Below, piece by piece: positions 7,251 through 11,948 of a stretch of DNA of 11,948 bases. Below the pieces are notes generated by a model. It made no database searches. It saw nothing but the letters and a program-made list of their open reading frames with translations, and was not told the origin of the DNA. Location: the NCBI GenBank assembly GCA_050694175.1, contig JBOGXA010000031.1:1-11948 (forward strand). Reading direction: 5' to 3'. This DNA comes from JBOGXA01 sp050694175 (GTDB lineage: Bacteria; Actinomycetota; CADDZG01; WHSQ01). How positions within the stretch are numbered: the stretch's first letter is position 1; each line of letters opens with the position of its first letter. Made by a program: the position numbers and the translations under genes.

Positions 7251-7265
7251 TGTGTGGCATTGCAA
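7237..7265 (-). promoter_or_regulatory. Sigma70-type promoter of the hexitol PTS operon
   Basis: On the minus strand, TTGCAA (7260-7265) is followed after exactly 17 bases by TATATA (7237-7242), which makes a credible -35/-10 pair. Transcription would begin near 7228-7231, leaving a leader of about 40 bases before the GGGGGAG site of the DeoR gene. It is the only convincing promoter I see for the eight leftward genes. Confidence 0.6.
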
Positions 7266-7506
7266 GCCTTGGCCGATGGTCGAGCCTCCCTCTGACAACC
7301 CACTAGGGCCGATCGGTCCCCCAGGTCGTAGCCGCGGGGGCTCGCCCTAGCTACGATCAGCGAGCCATCGCCCCCCGAAGTTCGGGCGTGAGGCCGTTCC
7401 CGACAATGGACGGAGATCAACGCGGCGTCGTTTCCGCACGATGGTGGTGAAGCCCGGATCGCGAGCAGCGCGGTTCGGCGGAAGTCGATCAGGAAGGGGT
7501 GCCTAC

Positions 7507-7989
7507 ATGGGTTCGGAACCAGAGCTCGAGGCGATGGCCAGGCGCATCATCGACGGCAATCCGTATATGACCATGGCGACAGCCGATGGCGAAGGCCGTC
7601 CGTGGGTGACACCCGTTTATTTCAATCCGGACGGATCTCAGGACCTGTACTGGATCTCCTCGCCGGACGCTCAGCACTCGCGCAACCTCGCCGTACGTTC
7701 GGATGTCAGCATCGTCGTGTTTGACTCGCAGGTACGCATCGGTGATGCCGAGGCCGTCTACATACGGGCTCACGCCCAAGAAGTGACGGAACCGACCTTG
7801 GGGGATTGCGCGGTCGCGTTCCGTGCGCGATTCGAGGGGGTGCGGACCTTCGCCCCCGATGAACTGCGGGCTCCTGCGAAGCTTCGTTTGTACCGAGCGA
7901 CCGCGGCCGAGCATTGGGTGTTGATCAGAGGGAACGACCCGATCTGGGGACGTGGAATCGACTCTCGCCTCGCCGTCACACTTGCTTAG
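7507..7989 (+). CDS. Pyridoxamine-5'-phosphate oxidase-like FMN/F420-binding split-barrel protein
   Basis: A 160-residue single-domain protein of the PNPOx-like split beta-barrel fold, which binds FMN or, in many actinobacterial members, F420, and acts in the cytoplasm on small molecules. Typical features are the opening helix followed by NPYMTMATADGEGRPWVTPVYF (first strands, residues 18-39; MTMAT and PWVTPVYF are the key parts), then DLYWISSPDAQHSRNL (46-61) and the strand VSIVVFDS (67-74). The true physiological substrate is not evident. An in-frame ATG at 7441 would add 22 residues, but the ATG at 7507 has AGGAAGGGG eight bases upstream and starts at the family's usual N-terminus. It is followed after ten bases by an acetyltransferase gene, so the two probably form an operon. 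Confidence 0.85.
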   Translation: MGSEPELEAMARRIIDGNPYMTMATADGEGRPWVTPVYFNPDGSQDLYWISSPDAQHSRNLAVRSDVSIVVFDSQVRIGDAEAVYIRAHAQEVTEPTLGDCAVAFRARFEGVRTFAPDELRAPAKLRLYRATAAEHWVLIRGNDPIWGRGIDSRLAVTLA

Positions 7990-7999
7990 GAGCTTCGAC

Positions 8000-8491
8000 A
8001 TGAACAAGTTGAGCGACGGAGTGACGCTGCGGCCCGCAGTGCCGGAGGACGCGCCGACGATCGCAGAGATCTGGCATCTCGGATGGCGCGACGGCCACCT
8101 CGGGTCCGTACCCGAAGAGCTGATGGCGGCGCGCCATGAGGACTCGTTCCGGACCAGGGCGGCGCCGCGAGTGAGTGACACGACGGTCGCCGTGATCGAG
8201 GGGCAGATCGTTGGATTCGTGATGGTTGTTGGCGATGAGGTCGAACAAGTCTACGTGTCGGCGCTCCATCGCGGCGCGGGGGTGGCCGACGTTCTCCTGA
8301 GGGAAGCCGAGCGCCAGATTAGAGAGGGTGGTCACTCGACGGCCTGGCTGGCGGTCGTGGCAGGGAATCCAAGAGCCCGGAGGTTCTACGAACGCAACGG
8401 CTGGTCTGATAAGGGCTTGTTCGACTACGCCGCAGTGGGTGAGCACGGCCCAATCCCCGTGCCCGCTCATCGTTATGTGAAGAACCTCTAG
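8000..8491 (+). CDS. GNAT-family N-acetyltransferase
   Basis: A 163-residue acetyl-CoA-dependent acetyltransferase. It opens with the usual VTLRPAVPEDAPTIAEIW (8-25). Motif A is VYVSALHRGAGVADVLL (84-100), in which RGAGVA (91-96) fits the R-x-x-G-x-A pyrophosphate loop. Motif B appears as NPRARRFYERNGW (123-135), with the conserved Tyr130. The acceptor cannot be told from sequence: a small molecule, antibiotic or protein N-terminus are all possible. The ATG at 8000 has AGGAG (7988-7992) overlapping the stop of the upstream split-barrel gene, so the two genes are very likely co-transcribed. An earlier in-frame ATG at 7952 lies inside the upstream gene and lacks such a site. Confidence 0.88.
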   Translation: MNKLSDGVTLRPAVPEDAPTIAEIWHLGWRDGHLGSVPEELMAARHEDSFRTRAAPRVSDTTVAVIEGQIVGFVMVVGDEVEQVYVSALHRGAGVADVLLREAERQIREGGHSTAWLAVVAGNPRARRFYERNGWSDKGLFDYAAVGEHGPIPVPAHRYVKNL

Positions 8492-8585
8492 CCTCGCCCC
8501 GTGAGGGAGGGCTCGCTAGCTCTGGGAGCTGTTGTGCGCGCTCGCTGTCCTCTAGTTCAGCAAGGATGGGTGGGCTCCGAATCCC

Positions 8586-8984
8586 TCAGTCTTTGTGCGG
8601 GAATGAATGGTGTTCGTGTGCCACGAACCACCGCCCGCTTTCCTTCCGCAGCCCGATTGTGAGGCGCAGCCGGTTCTCAGGGTCCCTTCTAAGTTCCTCT
8701 TGAGTTCCGCAGCGGAGCAACGCGTACGCGAACGCGACATCTTCGCCCGCGGTGACGTCGAGCGAGACGATCTCAAATGAAGCGCCCTGCTCCTGCCACG
8801 TGAAGAAGGGCGGCCACGTCTCACGATAGGCGTCAATGCCCCGCACGCCGTCGCTGGGTGGCGGCACATCGAACATCACGATGTCGTCGGTATGATCCGC
8901 CAGGACACCATCCATATCGCCGTGGTGAACCGCTCTCGCCCAACTCTCGATTAGCGCCCGGATGTGCGATTCAGCGTCGGCCAT
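8586..8984 (-). CDS. NTF2/SnoaL-like small protein (YybH/DUF4440 type)
   Basis: A 132-residue protein of the NTF2-like cone fold. Its pattern matches the ketosteroid-isomerase-like YybH/SgcJ group: helix IRALIESWARAVHHGDMDGV (8-27), VMFDVPPP (36-43), RGIDAYRETW (48-57) and the C-terminal strand GRWFVAHEHHSFP (117-129), a hallmark of the group. Members include isomerases, hydrolases and many proteins of unknown role; the ligand here is unknown. The ATG (8982-8984) has AAGGGA six bases upstream. It stands alone, about 95 bases beyond the convergent acetyltransferase gene. Confidence 0.85.
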   Translation of the reverse strand: MADAESHIRALIESWARAVHHGDMDGVLADHTDDIVMFDVPPPSDGVRGIDAYRETWPPFFTWQEQGASFEIVSLDVTAGEDVAFAYALLRCGTQEELRRDPENRLRLTIGLRKESGRWFVAHEHHSFPHKD

Positions 8985-9161
8985 GACTCGTCCCTTCTAA
9001 GATGCCGCGCATCGGCGGACTTGTGCTTCCAACGTTCACCAGGTAGAGACCGCGGCCACGATCAGAACTCATCGCCCGCCACGCGCGGACACCGTTGCCG
9101 GCATCCACCGTCGAAGGGTTACGCGGCGACCAACCGCGGGCGTGATTCGTGGTGAAGCTCC
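8985..9161. other. Gap of 177 bases, no gene recognised
   Basis: This lies between the NTF2-like gene start and the LLM remnant stop, both on the minus strand. Short open frames occur, but none has a family signature. The only functional element I can support is the AAGGGA ribosome-binding site of the NTF2-like gene near 8991-8996. Confidence 0.4.
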
Positions 9162-9629
9162 TCAGGGCGCGCGATGCCCCGCCACAGCGCGACGAACTTC
9201 GGGCGCGATCTCCTCGACAAAGCGTCGCAGCTGCGAAGTCGGTTCCGCCGCCGGCCACAAGATGAATGCGTCCCTCCCCAACTCGACCGCCAGGCGAGTG
9301 AGCTCATCGACCCAGTACGAGACGGGGCCCTGCAGGAAGCCCCCGCGGTCGCCTTCGGTGATCATCCCTGAAACGTTGTAGATGCGGCGAACATCGGTGG
9401 GCTTGCGACCTGAGGTTCGTGCAGCGTCATCGATCCGATCGTGCATCCCAGGAAGTCGCTCGGGCGGCATGAAGCCCGACGACGGAATCCAACCGTCGGC
9501 GAGACGCCCGATGAGATTGAGCATGCGAGGACCGGCGGCGCCCACCCAGATGCCGATGTCGTGCGCCGAAACCGGCCCCGAGTCAATGCCCCTCAGGCGG
9601 TAATGACGGCCTTCGAAGCGCAGGTTCCA
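9162..9629 (-). pseudogene. C-terminal remnant of an LLM-class flavin/F420-dependent oxidoreductase
   Basis: The frame from 9629 to the TGA at 9162 reads like the second half of a luciferase-like TIM-barrel oxidoreductase: FEGRHYRLRGIDSGP, then IGIWVGAAGPRMLNLIGRLADGW (GPRMLNLIGRLADGW is the key block), PPERLPGMHDRIDDAA, RRIYNVSG, and VDELTRLAVELGRDAFILWP near the end. Full-length members have about 280-340 residues; only about 155 remain. Just upstream in the same frame are a TGA (9630-9632) and the TAA of the DUF5519 gene (9639-9641), leaving no room for the missing N-terminal half, which holds much of the cofactor and substrate site. A GTG at 9543-9545 could start a 127-residue fragment, but it lacks a clear ribosome-binding site. 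I read this as a deletion remnant. Confidence 0.75.
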
Positions 9630-9638
9630 TCAAGAGTC

Positions 9639-9974
9639 TTAGGGCAGCTTGTCACGGGCGCGGATGCGGTCGTAGTTCAGGCGCATCATCTCGATCACAT
9701 CGCGGATGTCTGCGTCGTCCTCGATCGCCCGCGCCGCAAAGCCCGGCTTGCCTGGAAATACGGGATGATCGACGACTCGCCCCTCGGCCCTCAACTTCAC
9801 TCCCAGCTTCTTGGGGAAACCGAAGTGTGCGACGAAGTCACCGTGCAGGTGACCGAGCTCCCGGCCACCAACCCGGAAGCCGAACTCTCCGCGAGGCCCC
9901 GGGCCCGCCTCAACTCCCGGCCACGAGCCGACTTCCTCAGTGATCTGCTGGCTAGCCGTGACGACGCTTGACAT
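9639..9974 (-). CDS. DUF5519 ('luciferase family') small protein
   Basis: A 111-residue soluble protein matching what I know as the DUF5519 or 'luciferase family/domain' group. Its marks are PRGEFGFRVGGRELGHLHGD (27-46, with GHLHGD), HFGFPKKLGVKL (50-61), AEGRVVDHPVFPGKPGFAAR (63-82) and a final helix DADIRDVIEMMRLNYDR (87-103). The name comes from distant similarity; no luciferase activity should be assumed and its role is unknown. The length is normal and the gene looks intact. The ATG (9972-9974) has a near-perfect AAAGGAGG five bases upstream, the strongest ribosome-binding site in the right half, suggesting good expression. The remnant of an LLM oxidoreductase follows ten bases after the stop. 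Confidence 0.72.
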   Translation of the reverse strand: MSSVVTASQQITEEVGSWPGVEAGPGPRGEFGFRVGGRELGHLHGDFVAHFGFPKKLGVKLRAEGRVVDHPVFPGKPGFAARAIEDDADIRDVIEMMRLNYDRIRARDKLP

Positions 9975-10274
9975 CAGGGCCTCCTTTAGTGGTGGGCCGA
10001 GAAATCCACCGTGTGTAGGACTGAACTCTTAATAGCAACCTGCGGAACTGCATTTCCATTCCGCGGTTTCGGGATACCGGGCAGCGAGAAAGTCACTCGG
10101 GTCCACATGGCGAGCTCCAAGTTAGGTCGCAGGGACACTGTGCGCGCATCGCGGTAAGTTGAGAGAGGCGGCCCCCGAAGTGGCGCGAGTAAATAAATCA
10201 GGTGGTCGACAGGTGCGGGCGACAGAAGCCAGCGCGGCCCCGCTCGAGTAAGTCGGCAGAAAGGGGTGTTCCCC
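9975..10274. other. Divergent intergenic region between DUF5519 and cupin genes
   Basis: About 300 bases without a supported gene. It holds the ribosome-binding sites of both flanking genes and an inverted repeat gcggaa (10042-10047) and ttccgc (10059-10064), separated by 11 bases. That repeat could be an operator or a hairpin in the DUF5519 leader. An A+T-rich patch, taaataaat, lies near 10189-10198. No confident -35/-10 pair was found. Confidence 0.4.
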
Positions 10275-10682
10275 GTGGAATACGGTCGGGCAATCATTGT
10301 CGATGGCCCCAGATTGGTTGAACTGGAACGGTCCTCATCGGTTATCTACGATCGCGAAATCAGCTTGCGGCTCCTGTACCAGGATCCGGATTCGGGGGCC
10401 GAGCACTATCTCATCCGCTATCCGGCCGGTCTGAAGACCCGGTTACACCGGCACACCGCAGCCCACACCATCGTGGTCCTCGATGGTCGACTTGAGGTCA
10501 ACGACGAGGTCGTGGGACCGGGGGCATACTGTCACTTCCCGGCCGGAGAGGCGATGAGGCACGCCCCTGCAGGGAACGACTCGTGTCTGTTCGTGATCAT
10601 CTTCGATGGACCTGTCGACGCGCACCCGTTGGGCTCGCCCGATACCGGCCGTGCCGGCCGAACCCAGGATTCGGGGAGTTGA
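10275..10682 (+). CDS. Small cupin-domain protein
   Basis: A 135-residue single cupin, a beta-barrel that usually binds a divalent metal. Motif 1 runs from Gly52 to Gly71 and shows His58, His60 and a His64 where the family consensus has Glu (LHRHTAAHTIVVLDG). Motif 2 is GAYCHFPAGEAMRHAPAGN with the fourth ligand His96. It resembles ChrR-type or stand-alone cupins. Enzyme, sensor or isomerase roles cannot be separated. The GTG at 10275 is preferred because AAAGGGG ends eight bases before it; the GTG at 10266 overlaps that site. The last 15 or so residues (Gly/Ser/Thr-rich) look like an unstructured tail. The gene ends 46 bases from the convergent trmO. Confidence 0.82.
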   Translation: MEYGRAIIVDGPRLVELERSSSVIYDREISLRLLYQDPDSGAEHYLIRYPAGLKTRLHRHTAAHTIVVLDGRLEVNDEVVGPGAYCHFPAGEAMRHAPAGNDSCLFVIIFDGPVDAHPLGSPDTGRAGRTQDSGS

Positions 10683-10728
10683 TCCGCCCCGGCCTCGCCC
10701 GCGTGCACAGCGCGATGAGCGGCTGAAC

Positions 10729-11148
10729 TCAGCGTCGACTCACATCGCTGCTGAGCACCGGCTTTAGATCGACGATCGGCGTACCGTCTAATGCTTCCAG
10801 ATTGCGCACTCGTACCCTCTCGCCGTCGATCGACACGATCTCCACCGGGTGTATCCCGATCGGGTTCGGGCGATGGGGAGAACGGGTGCTAAACACCCCC
10901 TGCTGCGCTCTCGATGGGTCCCCGCGCGGATGCACCCGCAACACATCGCGGCGCGCGCGGTGCAGCCACGTGAGGACGATGACTTCGTCCCCTGGTCCGA
11001 TTCCCTCCAGCGCGTCGAGAACATCTGGCTTGAAGATGAGCCAGGCATCAGGTGCCCCCTCATCGCCTTGTCTCGGAGCAATATCAAGATCGGTCAACGG
11101 CGACTCAATCTTCCCAATTGCCCTGACCTCGTAGGAGATCTCGTTCAC
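10729..11148 (-). CDS. trmO: TrmO/TsaA-family tRNA (adenine37-N6)-methyltransferase
   Basis: A single TsaA-like domain of 139 residues. Characterised TrmO uses S-adenosylmethionine to methylate t6A37 of threonine tRNA. Family marks are VRAIGKIESPL (8-18), DEVIVLTWLHRARRDVLRVHPRGD (54-77, with WLHRA), the signature VFSTRSPHRPNPIGIHPVEI (85-104) and LDGTPIVDLKPVL (120-132). It lacks the extra C-terminal domain of the longer E. coli protein, which is common in bacteria. The GTG at 11146-11148 is chosen because GGGAGG lies seven bases upstream. ATG codons at 11161-11163 and 11188-11190 are in frame but poorly placed relative to such a site. It is transcribed away from the AraC-type gene. Confidence 0.86.
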   Translation of the reverse strand: MNEISYEVRAIGKIESPLTDLDIAPRQGDEGAPDAWLIFKPDVLDALEGIGPGDEVIVLTWLHRARRDVLRVHPRGDPSRAQQGVFSTRSPHRPNPIGIHPVEIVSIDGERVRVRNLEALDGTPIVDLKPVLSSDVSRR

Positions 11149-11229
11149 TTGCGTGCCTCCCATCCCGGATCCGATGTGTTCTCCTGTCATGGATCGTGCG
11201 AACCGTATCTGCGCGCGATACTGGCACGC

Positions 11230-11775
11230 ATGGCCTTCGCTCCGCTCCCCCGTCACCTGCTGCGAGCCAAGGATCTTGTCGACGCACGGTACTTCGAGCC
11301 GCTAGATGTCAACCAAATGGCGAACGCCGCGTCCCTCTCACGCGCTCACTTCAGCCGGGAGTTCCGCCGCGCGTTTGGCGAGTCACCGCACGCTTATCTG
11401 CTTACTCGGCGCCTTGAACGCGCCGCGGCGATGCTGCGAACCACCGACAAGTCAGTCATCGCTATTTGCCACCTCGTCGGGTTAGAGAGCGTCGGCTCGT
11501 TCACCACCAGCTTCACAACCACCTGCGGCATGTCGCCGACCGCATACCGAGCCACGTTTCCGCCGGCCGCCGACTACGCAAGGCGGCTTACGAAGAACTC
11601 AAGGGCCGCGGTGTCGAGTTCGTCGAGCAACCGGAGGAGCGCCCGTATGGGATCGACGCGGCCTTCCGCGATCCATCGGGCAATCACATCCGCCTCACCC
11701 AGGTGCGTGAACCGACGGGGATGTGACCCTTTAAACCAGCACCCGGACTGTGCAAAGCATCAGGTGGCGACGTAA
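11230..11775 (+). CDS. AraC-family regulator, 3' end replaced by out-of-frame VOC sequence
   Basis: Residues 8-112 form a complete AraC/XylS DNA-binding domain with two helix-turn-helix motifs. The first is MANAASLSRAHFSREFRRAFG (30-50; SRAHFSREFRRAFGESP is the core). The second is KSVIAICHLVGLESVGSFTTSF (74-95; GLESVGSFTTSF is the core), closed by GMSPTAYRA (100-108). It matches a short actinobacterial type of about 130-145 residues with this domain at its N-terminus. Similarity stops after ADYAR (114-118). The remaining 63 residues, rich in Ser and Arg, come from reading a glyoxalase gene in the wrong frame to TAA 11773-11775. DNA binding could survive. No good ribosome-binding site precedes the ATG at 11230. 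GATACT (11216-11221) is placed as a -10 for a leaderless transcript, but this is weak. Confidence 0.75.
   Translation: MAFAPLPRHLLRAKDLVDARYFEPLDVNQMANAASLSRAHFSREFRRAFGESPHAYLLTRRLERAAAMLRTTDKSVIAICHLVGLESVGSFTTSFTTTCGMSPTAYRATFPPAADYARRLTKNSRAAVSSSSSNRRSARMGSTRPSAIHRAITSASPRCVNRRGCDPLNQHPDCAKHQVAT
11580..11726 (+). pseudogene. C-terminal remnant of a glyoxalase/VOC protein
   Basis: In the frame ending at TGA 11724-11726, the sequence from 11580 gives AAYEELKGRGVEFVEQPEE, then RPYGIDAAFRDPSGNHIRLTQV. This is the typical C-terminal third of a vicinal-oxygen-chelate (glyoxalase/bleomycin-resistance-like) protein, including the metal-ligand context FRDPSGN. The first 85-90 residues are absent, and the preceding DNA belongs to the AraC gene in another frame. 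Genomes of this type often have the AraC gene followed by this VOC gene, so a single deletion removing the AraC tail and the VOC head explains both. No start codon or ribosome-binding site supports independent expression. Confidence 0.72.
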
Positions 11776-11884
11776 CGTCAAGCATCACCCGGAGCACGAC
11801 ATTTGACCACGACATTGCTTGGTGGACCCAACTTCCCATAATGCGAACCATTCGCCACGCCTGGATCTTGGAGTGTTGGCCGCA

Positions 11885-11947
11885 TCAATCCCCTGGCACG
11901 ACGACAGGCAGGCACTTTCCACCCGAGAGCTCCACCGCCACCGCACC
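11885..11947 (-). CDS. Possible 3' end of a gene entering from the right edge
   Basis: Reading leftward from the right edge, one frame gives GAVAVELSGGKCLPVVVPGD and then TGA at 11885-11887. The alternation of hydrophobic and Gly residues and the GTG/GTC/CTC codon pattern look coding, but only 20 residues are visible and no family can be named. The remaining bases 11776-11884 show no gene, terminator or promoter that I can support. Confidence 0.3.
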   Translation of the reverse strand, partial: GAVAVELSGGKCLPVVVPGD

Positions 11948-11948
11948 A

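Larger units (their letters stand above)
7190..7506. other. Divergent intergenic region between the PTS operon and the split-barrel gene
   Basis: About 317 bases. The left 75 bases hold the operon promoter and candidate operators. Further right is an inverted repeat, tcgtagc (7326-7332) and gctacga (7350-7356), enclosing a G+C-rich loop that can itself form ggg-ctcg-ccc. It has no T tract, so it is not a clear terminator. I found no convincing rightward promoter. Confidence 0.5.

Noticed and set aside
7326..7356. Inverted repeat tcgtagc...gctacga considered as a terminator
   Set aside because: It is followed by no T tract on either strand and lies upstream of both flanking genes, where a terminator is not expected.
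7190..7420. N-terminal extension of the DeoR regulator (77 extra residues from an ATG at 7420)
   Set aside because: It would translate the promoter region, lacks family similarity, and the ATG at 7189 has an ideal ribosome-binding site and the normal family N-terminus.
7489..8181. Leftward open frame of 230 codons across the split-barrel and acetyltransferase genes
   Set aside because: It is antisense to two well-supported genes with good ribosome-binding sites and contains no recognisable domain.
8518..8530. Hairpin agctc-tgg-gagct after the acetyltransferase gene considered as a terminator
   Set aside because: The stem is only five pairs and the following sequence is not T-rich; a Rho-independent call cannot be supported.
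10646..10660. Perfect hairpin cggccg-tgc-cggccg near the end of the cupin gene
   Set aside because: It lies inside the coding region (Gly-Arg-Ala-Gly-Arg), has no T tract, and such stems are common by chance in G+C-rich DNA.
10849..11229. Upstream extension of the AraC frame across trmO to 10849
   Set aside because: This part is antisense to the clear TrmO signature and shows no sensor-domain similarity; the regulator begins at 11230.

Overview
The window is G+C-rich bacterial DNA that reads like an actinobacterium (Actinomycetota). The signs are an FMN/F420-type split-barrel protein, a luciferase-like (LLM) oxidoreductase remnant, an AraC/glyoxalase pair of an actinobacterial type, GTG and TTG starts, and strong GGGGGAG or AAGGAGG ribosome-binding sites. 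The genus cannot be fixed from the sequence alone; Thermoleophilia/Acidimicrobiia-like lineages are only a guess.

Layout. 2-244 (+) is the 3' end of a gene encoding near-identical 25-residue hydrophilic repeats, closed by a strong intrinsic terminator at 268-305. 557-7189 (-) is one compact eight-gene operon, transcribed leftward from a good promoter at 7237-7265. Its order is DeoR repressor, PfkB sugar kinase, mannitol-type PTS EIIC, EIIB and EIIA, zinc-dependent polyol(-phosphate) dehydrogenase, HPr, Enzyme I. Most neighbours overlap or lie within a few bases. 7507-8491 (+) is a two-gene unit with an FMN-binding split-barrel protein and a GNAT acetyltransferase. 8586-8984 (-) is an NTF2/SnoaL-like protein. 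9162-9629 (-) is the C-terminal part of an LLM flavin/F420 oxidoreductase whose N-terminal half is gone. 9639-9974 (-) is a small intact DUF5519 ('luciferase family') protein. 10275-10682 (+) is a small cupin. 10729-11148 (-) is TrmO/TsaA. 11230-11775 (+) is an AraC-type regulator joined out of frame to the tail of a glyoxalase (VOC) gene. A possible 3' gene end on the minus strand lies at the right edge.

How the genes fit together. The central operon is a self-contained hexitol uptake and catabolism cassette. Enzyme I and HPr carry phosphate from PEP to EIIA, then EIIB, and EIIC imports and phosphorylates a hexitol, most likely mannitol. A zinc MDR dehydrogenase (in place of the classical MtlD) would oxidise the hexitol phosphate to a ketohexose 6-phosphate. 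The PfkB kinase would make the 1,6-bisphosphate for glycolysis. The DeoR protein, as first gene, probably represses the whole unit and itself.

The right third is a patchwork of small stand-alone genes. It carries two apparent deletion scars, near 9.63 kb and 11.58 kb, which suggests a region under gene decay. I see no CRISPR array, tRNA, rRNA, insertion sequence or phage gene. The most distinctive points are the repeat protein, the dehydrogenase/PfkB logic of the PTS operon, the nested palindrome in its promoter, and the AraC-VOC deletion fusion.
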